In this document: positions 1 to 5,282 of the stretch, one piece after another
How the letters are laid out: the number at the start of each line of letters is the position of its first letter
Position numbering within the stretch: position 1 is the first letter of the stretch
Assembly: GCA_016219765.1 (NCBI GenBank)
Contig: JACRKM010000026.1
Span: forward strand, 1-10,492
From: Candidatus Woesearchaeota archaeon
GTDB lineage: Archaea; Nanobdellota; Nanobdellia; Woesearchaeales; UBA11576
Length of the DNA stretch: 10,492 nt
Direction: 5' to 3'
Translations under genes and position numbers: made by a program
Notes under the pieces: model-generated
Databases searched by the model: none
What the model was told of the DNA's origin: nothing
Seen by the model: only the letters and a program-made list of their open reading frames with translations

Positions 1-199
1 AAGTGCCGGCACAATCACCGCCACCGCCTTTCTGCGAGAGATGGAACTTTTACAAGAGCGCCGACAGGGGGGACGCCCCATCGGGGGATGTCGGCCATCA
101 TGGAATACAGTACACATCACGAGCCTGGCGTGGCGGTGATTGAGCCAAGCGTAGCGAGGCGATGCCGGCACGACTAGTCGGTAGGTTTTCAATAACGCC
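1..199. repeat. Structured repeat element, copy 1 (left end outside the window)
   Basis: This is one of two related copies of a palindromic element; the other is at 7010-7556 in the same orientation. Its right end, GTTTTCAATAACGCC (185-199), is the exact reverse complement of the left end of copy 2 (7010-7024), so the family has terminal inverted repeats. A long helix is visible: CAATCACCGCCAC (12-24) pairs with GTGGCGGTGATTG (130-142), then GCC/GGC (26-28/127-129) after one bulge. GCCGACA (60-66) pairs with TGTCGGC (89-95), and a C-run/G-run stem (75-79/83-87) closes a tiny loop. No credible protein is encoded. It could be a MITE-like mobile element or a structured RNA. Its right end contains the stop codon of the neighbouring minus-strand gene. 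Confidence 0.75.
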
Positions 200-473
200 A
201 CTTATCAATGAAATATATAAAGAGTTCGCCTGCGATGCATCCAGAGTATGCCGATGCTACGTGCTTGATTCCATCTTTCGTGTTGTCGGCAACTTCAGAA
301 AGCATCCCGATAGGGAGGGCCGCGATAAGCCCTGTGAGCAGCATCGCTGGATAGTCGTGGCTTAGATCGTAGTGTGTAACCAGCTCTGCGATATTTCCAA
401 CGATGAATCCTGCAGTGAATGCCTGCACGAGGCTGTTGTCTCCAGTTAATTTCTGCGACAGTTTGTCCATCAT
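189..473 (-). CDS. Small membrane protein, tandem paralog D
   Basis: This is the last of four paralogous genes read leftwards. The 94-aa product has three hydrophobic, glycine- and alanine-rich segments at roughly residues 17-36, 42-60 and 70-88. It shares the family pattern: G-x3-G in the first segment, a short polar stretch ending in D-x-P or similar, then a Y-x-G-x3-G segment near the C terminus (here YSGCIAGELF). It is the most diverged of the set. Two adjacent ATG codons (473 and 470) are possible starts. The final codons and the stop lie in the terminal repeat of the structured element at 1-199, yet the protein is about the same length as its paralogs, so it does not look truncated. The 37-nt gap to the preceding gene suggests one operon. 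I do not recognise the family; glycine-zipper-like segments suggest helix packing or oligomerisation in the membrane. Confidence 0.65.
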   Translation of the reverse strand: MMDKLSQKLTGDNSLVQAFTAGFIVGNIAELVTHYDLSHDYPAMLLTGLIAALPIGMLSEVADNTKDGIKHVASAYSGCIAGELFIYFIDKWRY

Positions 474-510
474 TTCACTATTTGGTTTGCGAACTTCCTA
501 TCGTGCAGGG

Positions 511-825
511 TTAGCTGTACATCTGTAGCGCGCGAATAAACATCTGGCCAACAAACGATCCTGCATACATTGCAGTAAACGCGCGAATCCCTTCTTTTTT
601 GTTAATGTAATATCCACGCATTACGCCATAAGGTAGGCTGACTGGTAGCCCGATTAATATTCCATCGAGAAGCATATTTTCAACCGACTCACGATCATTG
701 TAGGGGAGTACAAGATCGAATACCGCACCGATAGCCGCACCAGCAAGAAAGTCAGTCAGGTTACGCTTATGAAATACTTCTTGTTTCTTCATTTTTTGCG
801 GCTTGTCTTCAGCCACGCCGTTCAT
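511..825 (-). CDS. Small membrane protein, tandem paralog C
   Basis: This 104-aa protein has a charged N terminus of about 22 residues followed by three hydrophobic segments (about 25-42, 52-70 and 82-100). Signature stretches are FLAGAAIGAVFDLVLPY in segment one and YAGSFVGQMF in segment three, both with small-xxx-small spacing typical of tightly packed helices. It closely resembles the gene at 1140-1442 (shared GA-x2-GA-x-FDLV-x-PY core). The start at 825 is preferred over an internal ATG at 792. It overlaps the stop of the upstream paralog as ATGA, which indicates translational coupling, and it gives an N-terminal length matching the first paralog. Function is unknown. Confidence 0.7.
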   Translation of the reverse strand: MNGVAEDKPQKMKKQEVFHKRNLTDFLAGAAIGAVFDLVLPYNDRESVENMLLDGILIGLPVSLPYGVMRGYYINKKEGIRAFTAMYAGSFVGQMFIRALQMYS

Positions 826-1118
826 CCATACATCTTGAGGACATGCACAAACAGCTGGCCCGCAATCGATCCTGCTGCCGAAGCGACGCCGGAATGGATT
901 CCAACTTCCTTACCAAAACGGCGTCATCGGAGAATGCCAACTGTGCCTCCGAAAATAGCTGCATTGAAGAATGTTAGTGCCGCAGTATCATATTCAGGTC
1001 TGTACAGCACATAGTTGATGACGCCGGAAGCTAGTGCGCCCACGACAAAATCAGCGATGTTGCTAGGCCTAGGTACTGGACCCGAAGGTTGTTCTTGTTG
1101 TTGCTGTTCTTCGTTCAT
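822..1118 (-). pseudogene. Small membrane protein, tandem paralog B, interrupted by in-frame TGA
   Basis: The reading frame starts at ATG 1118 (a GTG at 1130 is an alternative) and runs 64 codons to a TGA at 924-926. It then continues in the same frame for 33 codons to a TGA at 822-824 that overlaps the next gene's ATG. The part after the stop is plainly homologous to the other paralogs: it contains AAGSIAGQLFVHVLKMYG, matching YAGSFVGQMF and YVGSVAGQTL. There is therefore one substitution-type stop and no frameshift. The preceding codon is CGA (Arg) and CGA to TGA is a single transition. The N terminus has a Gln-rich patch (EEQQQQEQ). It may be a recent nonsense pseudogene, a sequencing error or, less likely, a recoded UGA; TGA is the normal terminator of several other genes here. 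Confidence 0.7.
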
Positions 1119-1139
1119 GACGATCAGCACGCACGCCTG

Positions 1140-1442
1140 CTAGAGATATAGCTTAATGACGTTCATTAATGTTTGGCCTGCAACTGAGCCCACATACCCG
1201 GCGGCGCTTGCTCGCAAGCCTCCTTTAAGGCCTTCGTACCTTTTCGCCATCGCCCAAAATGGCATGGCAACGTACAATCCATCCCAAAAAGTATTTTTCA
1301 AAGTCTCCTGGTCGTCATATGGAACAACAAGATCAAAAGCTGCACCTACAACCGCACCTAGAACAAGATCTTGCAATGTCTTTTCCAATGTGAGTGGTCC
1401 CTTTGATTCGTTGCTGAGTGGTTCGTTGCGTGTAGGATTCAT
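1140..1442 (-). CDS. Small membrane protein, tandem paralog A (first gene of the cluster)
   Basis: This 100-aa protein begins with about 23 polar residues. Three hydrophobic segments follow at roughly 27-43, 53-66 and 76-97, carrying LVLGAVVGAAFDLVVPY and YVGSVAGQTL, the two hallmark stretches of the local family. It is the promoter-proximal member of four genes read leftwards. A TATA-like ATTAAAAA lies about 28 bp upstream of the ATG (around 1467-1474), which would give a leaderless transcript. The gene diverges from the cupredoxin gene across about 195 bp. The conserved D at the end of segment one followed by PYDD or PYND suggests a short conserved loop on one face of the membrane. I do not recognise the family. 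Confidence 0.7.
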   Translation of the reverse strand: MNPTRNEPLSNESKGPLTLEKTLQDLVLGAVVGAAFDLVVPYDDQETLKNTFWDGLYVAMPFWAMAKRYEGLKGGLRASAAGYVGSVAGQTLMNVIKLYL

Positions 1443-1576
1443 AATACTGGCATTGACTTTGGTGGTTTTTAATCATTGCGTCTCTAATTTACGGCAACAA
1501 GAAAAGAACTGTCCTTTTTGGGCTCTTTTAGGTAGAAGAAGAAGATTTTACGAATTTGCTGTTTGCTTCAGAAAAT

Positions 1577-1599
1577 TATATACTTTCGAAAAGTATATA
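1577..1599. promoter_or_regulatory. Inverted repeat upstream of the cupredoxin promoter
   Basis: Two 9-bp arms, TATATACTT (1577-1585) and AAGTATATA (1591-1599), flank a 5-nt centre. The site lies just upstream of the putative TATA box of the cupredoxin gene, between two divergent transcription units, as expected for a transcription factor site. The AT-rich composition means a chance palindrome cannot be excluded. Confidence 0.4.
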
Positions 1600-1610
1600 T
1601 TACTAGAAGA

Positions 1611-1617
1611 ATATATA
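1611..1617 (+). promoter_or_regulatory. TATA box for the cupredoxin-DoxX-VKOR cassette
   Basis: ATATATA is centred about 24 bp before the ATG at 1638. This is the spacing expected if transcription starts at or next to the start codon. It supports the 1638 start over upstream alternatives in the same frame, which would run through the promoter. Confidence 0.55.
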
Positions 1618-1637
1618 GAAACTATAGAAACGCTATC

Positions 1638-2147
1638 ATGAAATACTCAATGAAAAAAGAATCGGTGTCAACTTCTTTTATTGCCCTTGTTGGTTTGTTG
1701 TTTCTTTTAACTGGTTGCGCATCAAAACAACAGCCCATTTCTGTTGCAAGTGAGCAAGCAAGTGCGCAGCATTTGCCCACCACAGTCAGCAGTCCTGCGG
1801 TGCAATCTTCGCCGCCAATGGAACGCGAATCGTCAACCATTCTTGTGGAATTGACTGATTCAGGATTTAGTCCTGCCTTAATCACGATCAAGGCGGGACA
1901 GACAGTTAAGTTTGAGAACAATGGTGCGACAAAGCGCTGGCCAGCATCAGACGTCCATCCCGTTCACGCATCGTATCCAGGTTCCGGCATCCAAAAATGT
2001 AAAAGTGCAGCACCCGGCTCTATCTTTGATGCGTGCCACGGCCTTGATGCCGGCGAAACCTTTACATTTACATTCAATGAGAGAGGTGCTTGGCATTATC
2101 ATGACCATTTAGATCCTGGTAGCAAGGGCACCATCGTTGTGGAGTGA
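1638..2147 (+). CDS. Cupredoxin-domain lipoprotein
   Basis: The 169-aa protein has a lipoprotein signal: a hydrophobic stretch at 13-25 followed by lipobox LLTGC with Cys27. A Ser/Gln/Pro-rich linker (28-66) leads to a cupredoxin-type domain (about 67-169) with the usual ITIKAGQTVKFENN strand pair and a C-terminal GTIVV strand. Candidate copper ligands are H107, H110, H153, H155 and H157. The classical type I Cys in the last loop is absent: the segment reads WHYHDHLDPGSKG where plastocyanins have a Cys. C121 and C133 are nearby and could form a disulfide. It is probably an outward-facing, lipid-anchored copper or redox protein, with type 2-like rather than blue copper. The start at 1638 is set by the TATA box. 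It leads a three-gene unit with a DoxX-like protein and VKOR. Confidence 0.85.
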   Translation: MKYSMKKESVSTSFIALVGLLFLLTGCASKQQPISVASEQASAQHLPTTVSSPAVQSSPPMERESSTILVELTDSGFSPALITIKAGQTVKFENNGATKRWPASDVHPVHASYPGSGIQKCKSAAPGSIFDACHGLDAGETFTFTFNERGAWHYHDHLDPGSKGTIVVE

Positions 2148-2152
2148 TCATC

Positions 2153-2539
2153 ATGAAACCAACATCTTCAGCTCAACTGCAGAATAGTCTGCTTTCATCG
2201 TTTCTCTTGCGCACAGGTTTGGGAATTGTGTTTTTGTATGCTGCAGTGTCTGCATTTTTGCAGCCAGAGTCGTGGATCGGCTTTTTTCCTGCATGGCTTC
2301 GCGCAATTATTCCTGGTGAAACGTTGCTTCTCTTATTCGGATTATACCAATTGCTTTTGGCATTATGGCTCTTTTCAGGATGGAGGACGTTCTACGCCGC
2401 AAGCCTCACAAGCCTCACACTCCTCGCGATCATTATCGTCAACATAACTACGCTCGACATCGTGTTTCGCGATATTGCGATCCTCTTCTGTGCAGCGGCA
2501 CTCGCCATTCTAAGCAGGAATGAGAAGCATGGCAAGTGA
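2153..2539 (+). CDS. DoxX/MauE-like four-helix membrane protein
   Basis: This 128-aa hydrophobic protein has four predicted membrane helices at roughly 18-36, 56-76, 80-98 and 104-121. An LLRTGLGIVFLYAAVSAF opening is typical of DoxX-like proteins, a superfamily linked to quinone-dependent and thiol redox chemistry at the membrane. The ATG at 2153 has a GGAG motif 8 nt upstream, which overlaps the end of the cupredoxin gene. A GTG at 2144 is possible but less likely. The gene sits between cupredoxin and VKOR and overlaps the VKOR start, so the three are probably co-transcribed. The family assignment rests on topology and the N-terminal motif, and substrate and electron partner are unknown. 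Confidence 0.7.
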   Translation: MKPTSSAQLQNSLLSSFLLRTGLGIVFLYAAVSAFLQPESWIGFFPAWLRAIIPGETLLLLFGLYQLLLALWLFSGWRTFYAASLTSLTLLAIIIVNITTLDIVFRDIAILFCAAALAILSRNEKHGK

Positions 2540-2960
2540 TCTTCCGCCACAGTTCGTCGCAACTTTCATCGTGCTGGCGATCTGCGGCATCTCGATCTGT
2601 GCTTTTCTAACTTGGAAACATCATCAGAAGAAAAAAACACCGCTCGTGTGCCCCCTGCATCACGATTGCAGCATCGTGACTGAGAGCGCGTGGTCCCATC
2701 TCTTCTACTTTCGCAACGAGACCCTCGGTCTGTTCTATTATGTGTCGATGCTTGTAGGGATCACCGGGACGCTTTTCTTTTCAGTGCCAGGCCCGCGCTT
2801 TCTTATGCTGCTTCCATACATTACAGGCTTTGGCGTGTTGTTCTCAGCATTCCTTGTCGGCGTGCAGATATTCAAGATTAAGGATTATTGTTTCTACTGC
2901 CTGATCTCCGCACTCGTGACGATCCTCCTTTTCCTGAACAGTCTTGCGCTGACATTCTAG
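2529..2960 (+). CDS. VKOR-family protein-disulfide oxidoreductase
   Basis: This 143-aa membrane protein has the vitamin K epoxide reductase layout. It has an N-terminal helix (9-28) and a loop with the cysteine pair C41 and C47 in CPLHHDCSIVTES. An amphipathic segment with the LG-x-FYY motif follows, then helices at about 67-86, 91-114 and 120-143. The active-site CxxC (C121, C124, in DYCFYC) starts the last helix. Prokaryotic VKORs reoxidise thiol oxidases of the DsbA type using membrane quinone, so this enzyme probably drives disulfide formation outside the cell membrane. No fused or adjacent thioredoxin/DsbA-like partner is visible. The ATG at 2529 is preferred because an AGGAA lies 8 nt upstream; an in-frame ATG at 2520 is also possible. 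It overlaps the DoxX-like gene by 11 nt. Confidence 0.88.
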   Translation: MASDLPPQFVATFIVLAICGISICAFLTWKHHQKKKTPLVCPLHHDCSIVTESAWSHLFYFRNETLGLFYYVSMLVGITGTLFFSVPGPRFLMLLPYITGFGVLFSAFLVGVQIFKIKDYCFYCLISALVTILLFLNSLALTF

Positions 2961-3007
2961 AAATAAAAGATAAGCGCGATGGAGCGTGCACCCTCTCTTC
3001 AACAACA

Positions 3008-3016
3008 TTTATATAA
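3008..3016 (+). promoter_or_regulatory. Archaeal TATA box in the 2961-3254 intergenic region
   Basis: TTTATATAA is a strong archaeal box. Transcription would start near 3035-3040, giving a leader of roughly 215 nt before the CDGSH gene, or a separate small structured RNA covering 3046-3214. Confidence 0.55.
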
Positions 3017-3045
3017 CTCTATGTTCATTGCTACACTTAATGAAT

Positions 3046-3059
3046 TGATAGTACTATCA
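3046..3059. promoter_or_regulatory. Perfect 14-bp palindrome, probable operator
   Basis: TGATAGTACTATCA is perfectly self-complementary. It lies about 34 bp downstream of the TATA box centre, just past the predicted transcription start, a usual location for a repressor site in archaea. It directly abuts the first of two large hairpins. Confidence 0.5.
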
Positions 3060-3139
3060 TAAAAATCGGTCACAGGCGTCCTACTCCGCACTAAAGTGCG
3101 GAGTTTGAACGGACGCCGGCATGTATAGACCGATTTTTA
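3060..3139. repeat. Three-tier nested hairpin (first leader hairpin)
   Basis: Three perfect stems are nested with small internal loops. The outer stem is 12 bp (3060-3071 with 3128-3139, arm TAAAAATCGGTC). The middle stem is 7 bp (GGCGTCC 3075-3081 with GGACGCC 3111-3117). The apical stem is 10 bp (ACTCCGCACT 3083-3092 with AGTGCGGAGT 3095-3104). The right outer arm ends in a T run. It could act in the RNA as a leader structure or attenuator, or be a remnant of a palindromic mobile element. Its apical part resembles that of the next hairpin. Confidence 0.75.
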
Positions 3140-3141
3140 GG

Positions 3142-3214
3142 ATGCCAAAAATGTCGCCCTAAAGGGCGGGGTTTTAAACCCCACACAAAAATGTTTGGCG
3201 ACATTTTTGTGCAT
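3142..3214. repeat. Second leader hairpin with competing pairings
   Basis: A 12-bp stem pairs AAAAATGTCGCC (3147-3158) with GGCGACATTTTT (3197-3208) and extends outward with ATGC/GCAT. Inside it, GGGGTTT (3168-3174) pairs with AAACCCC (3176-3182). A second left arm, CACAAAAATGT (3184-3194), can instead pair perfectly over 11 bp with 3201-3211, while CGCCCT (3155-3160) pairs with AGGGCG (3163-3168). The two folds exclude each other. The apical CTAAAG plus GGGGTTTTAAAC is similar to the apex of the preceding hairpin (CTAAAG then GGAGTTTGAAC), so the two are probably related units. Confidence 0.7.
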
Positions 3215-3254
3215 AAAAGAATTAGCATTGGAATTATTATTGGAGGCGGGAGGA

Positions 3255-3459
3255 ATGGCAAGAGTCGTCGTATATGAAGAAAAAAAAACCGAAGGAAGTG
3301 AAAGTCGGCCAAGACAGCAAATGGATGTGCATGTGCGGCCTCAGCAAAAACCTGCCTTTCTGCGACGGATCGCACAAGCAATGCAGCGGTGAGGAAGACG
3401 GCAAATTGTACAAATATGAAAATGGGAAACGTATGGAGGTTAAAAAACCTATATTTTAA
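3255..3459 (+). CDS. Small CDGSH iron-sulfur protein with an apparent frameshift at an A9 run
   Basis: The product is a single-domain CDGSH (mitoNEET-type) protein. It has the full 2Fe-2S motif CMCGLSKNLPFCDGSH, i.e. CxC-x2-S-x3-P-x-CDGSH with three Cys and one His. The CDGSH frame is open from ATG 3274, giving 61 aa. However, the only good ribosome binding sequence, GGAGG/GGGAGG at 3242-3253, precedes ATG 3255, whose frame reads MARVVVYEEKK and then enters nine A residues (3280-3288). Removing one A joins this to the CDGSH frame as EEKKPKEVKVG, a normal-looking N terminus for the family. This is therefore either a homopolymer sequencing error, a real mutation or slippage-dependent expression; otherwise a shorter protein starts at 3274. 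The role is likely electron transfer or Fe-S handling in the cytoplasm. Confidence 0.8.
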
Positions 3460-3575
3460 CTTATATTTTGAGCCGTCAGCTAATGGCTTAATCAGTTCTT
3501 CAGCTATTGACAAAGAATTGTCTTGTTGAAATTGCCTTGTTGATAGAAAAGCCGGCCGTAACAACGCGCGTCACA

Positions 3576-4181
3576 TTATCTTAGTGTATCATCTTTCTGG
3601 TACGTCCCTACAAGGGCGGTCTTCGCAAGCACGTGTCCCTTCATCGCTTCTTCTACATCGCGCTGCTGGGAGTTGTGATCGAGATCAAGTGTTGTGTCGA
3701 GTGCGTAGAGCTTGAAGGCATACTGATGTGTTCCCGAAGGCGGGCATGGACCAAAATAATCGTGTTTTGTTCCGTCGTTCAATCCTTGTGTTGCACCCTT
3801 GGGATATTTTCCCTCTTCAAGTGTGGCGTTGACTGGGATGTTCCACAATATCCAGTGCGAGAATTCGCCAAGTGGCGCGTCTGGATCCGACATGATGAGC
3901 ACAAGACTTTGTGCTTTTTGCGGGACACTCTCGACTGTCAGCGGCGGGCTCACAGCGGGTCCCTGACAGGAATATTTTTTGGGAATGGGTTTGCCATCTT
4001 CAAACGCCGGGCTTGAAAGCGTTAATGCAGAAGGCACTTCGATGCTTGCTACTTCCCGCCACTGTGGCTTTTGCACAGTGAGTTCATCAGGCGAGGCTTT
4101 CTTGGAGCAGCCCATGAAAAGGAAAGCCATTAAGATGAGAAACACGAGGAAAACTGCAGGCGCGCGTGATTTTTTGTGCAT
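3576..4181 (-). CDS. PEBP (YbhB/RKIP-like) family lipoprotein
   Basis: The 201-aa protein has a lipoprotein signal (hydrophobic 8-24, lipobox LFMGC, Cys25), a short linker and a phosphatidylethanolamine-binding-protein fold. Hallmarks are DPDAP (99-103) followed by SHWILWNIP (108-116) with the ligand-pocket His109, and GPCPPSGTHQY (144-154) with a following LYALD. Members bind anionic groups such as phosphates; the ligand here is unknown, and the lipid anchor places it outside the membrane. The ATG at 4181 is preferred over in-frame upstream codons. It fits the signal peptide, and a TATA box (TATTTTATA on the minus strand, 4206-4214) lies about 29 bp upstream. The gene lies downstream of fic on the same strand but seems to have its own promoter. 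Confidence 0.9.
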   Translation of the reverse strand: MHKKSRAPAVFLVFLILMAFLFMGCSKKASPDELTVQKPQWREVASIEVPSALTLSSPAFEDGKPIPKKYSCQGPAVSPPLTVESVPQKAQSLVLIMSDPDAPLGEFSHWILWNIPVNATLEEGKYPKGATQGLNDGTKHDYFGPCPPSGTHQYAFKLYALDTTLDLDHNSQQRDVEEAMKGHVLAKTALVGTYQKDDTLR

Positions 4182-4205
4182 CGTAAAAAAGAGGAGAGCA
4201 ATCAG

Positions 4206-4214
4206 TATAAAATA
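4206..4214 (-). promoter_or_regulatory. TATA box for the PEBP gene
   Basis: TATTTTATA on the minus strand is centred about 29 bp before the ATG at 4181. It sits in the 106-bp gap after the fic stop codon and supports an independent, leaderless transcript. Confidence 0.5.
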
Positions 4215-4287
4215 TTTTGGTATTTGTTTAGCTTCTGATTCCTGCAGCGCCGCAAAATAAATACATTTTGCACTGATCTGACTGTGG

Positions 4288-5271
4288 TTATTTGCCGCCA
4301 ATTCGCATCGGGTGACCACGCCCGCGCTTCTTGTGGTCACCTGCCTGTCTTGCGTAGCGACGGTATTCGTTGACGATCAGCTCGACCGTCGGCCGTATGT
4401 TGCCAGTGTTCTGGTAGGCGCGAAGCGATTCGTAATATGCCTGCCTCTTCGAGAAACTTATGTTCACAGGAGGCAGGCGGTGCCGCAGCAGGATGTTGTT
4501 CAGGAGCAATCGTCCAACCCGCCCGTTGCCGTCCTGGAATGGGTGGATGTTCTCGAACTGGTTATGTACGACTGCAGCAAGGAGTATCGGCGGGTATTTG
4601 TGCTTGTGTTCGTTGTACCAGCGTGTCAGTTCGGTTAGGAGGGTTCGTATCTTTGCAGATGGGGCGCCAAGATGGACGATGTTCCCTTCTTTGTCTTTTA
4701 TCGCTACTTCAATCCCCTTGCTACGGAACTGGCCCGCGAACGGTTTTGTCTTCTTGAACACGATCCGATGCACGCCTTTGATCAGTGCGACCGAGACGTG
4801 GTTCTTTGCCCGTCGGATATATTCGATCGCTTCAACGACACCTTTCGCTTCTTCGATGTCTGCCTCGCTCTTGTCCGGCATCTTGTGCCTTTCGATGATG
4901 TTCCTGACGTCCCTGAGTGTGAGTGTCGACCCTTCGATCGCGTTGGTGTTGTAGGAGAATACCTGTGAGAAGCGGAACCATTGCCGTTCGTCAAGATGGA
5001 TGATGCGCACGTCTGCTCTTGCTTCGATATCCAAAAGCTGCTTGATCTCGGTGCCTGACAGTTGGGTCGTTAGCGGGTCGCGGATCTCTTTGTAGTTCTT
5101 GACCTGCTCCTTCATGAATGATGCTGCCTGCTTTTTTCGTTTGGCTAGCTCGGTTGCCGAGAGGTCTTTTCCCAAATAACGCCGCAGTTTGACGACCTTG
5201 CCGCCCTCCCTCAGCGAGTACACGGCATAGAACTTCTTGCTCTTTCCTGCCTTTCGCACTTCGAGGAACAT
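4288..5271 (-). CDS. Fic-domain protein (predicted AMP-transferase, class II self-inhibited)
   Basis: This 327-aa protein has a basic N-terminal region (1-65; a KKFYAVYSLREGGKVVKLRRYLG stretch predicts a small beta domain followed by a charged helix) and a Fic core at about 100-305. The catalytic motif HPFQDGNGRVGR (243-254) is complete with His243. The inhibitory motif [S/T]xxxE[G/N] is present as TNAIEG (109-114) upstream of the core, as in class II Fic proteins, so its Glu113 should restrain activity until relieved. GQFR (180-183) matches the conserved pre-core loop. Fic enzymes usually transfer AMP onto Ser, Thr or Tyr hydroxyls; the target here is unknown and no antitoxin gene is adjacent. 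The C terminus (309-327) is basic. Start 5271 is set by a TATA box about 27 bp upstream. Matching inverted repeats lie at the promoter and inside the 3' end. Confidence 0.9.
   Translation of the reverse strand: MFLEVRKAGKSKKFYAVYSLREGGKVVKLRRYLGKDLSATELAKRKKQAASFMKEQVKNYKEIRDPLTTQLSGTEIKQLLDIEARADVRIIHLDERQWFRFSQVFSYNTNAIEGSTLTLRDVRNIIERHKMPDKSEADIEEAKGVVEAIEYIRRAKNHVSVALIKGVHRIVFKKTKPFAGQFRSKGIEVAIKDKEGNIVHLGAPSAKIRTLLTELTRWYNEHKHKYPPILLAAVVHNQFENIHPFQDGNGRVGRLLLNNILLRHRLPPVNISFSKRQAYYESLRAYQNTGNIRPTVELIVNEYRRYARQAGDHKKRGRGHPMRIGGK
4311..4341. repeat. Inverted repeat in the 3' end of fic (arms GGTGACCAC)
   Basis: GGTGACCAC (4311-4319) and GTGGTCACC (4333-4341) form perfect 9-bp arms with a 13-nt spacer. 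The site lies within the coding sequence for the basic C terminus. The same half-site sequence flanks the fic TATA box at 5283-5323. Confidence 0.65.
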
Positions 5272-5282
5272 AGGATATAAGA

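Noticed and set aside
924..926. Selenocysteine or alternative genetic code at the in-frame TGA
   Set aside because: TGA is the terminal stop of several other genes here and no SECIS-like hairpin was recognised. Nonsense mutation or error is simpler, so it is kept only as a finding to check.
1563..1637. Longer N terminus of the cupredoxin gene
   Set aside because: It would pass through the TATA box and the AT-rich palindrome and would precede the lipoprotein signal with a charged extension.
1156..1641. 161-aa plus-strand open frame opposite the first membrane paralog
   Set aside because: It is antisense to a clear paralog family member, runs through the divergent promoter region and shows no recognisable domain.
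3091..3564. 157-aa minus-strand open frame across the hairpins and CDGSH gene
   Set aside because: It is antisense to the CDGSH domain and reads through two perfect hairpins; its Phe/Leu-rich stretch is the complement of Lys-rich coding sequence.
3460..3575. Small gene or terminator between CDGSH and the PEBP gene
   Set aside because: No frame with a start signal or domain and no clear terminator was seen in these 116 bp between convergent genes.
4182..4340. Longer N terminus of the PEBP gene
   Set aside because: It would overlap the end of fic, include the TATA box and place the lipoprotein signal internally.
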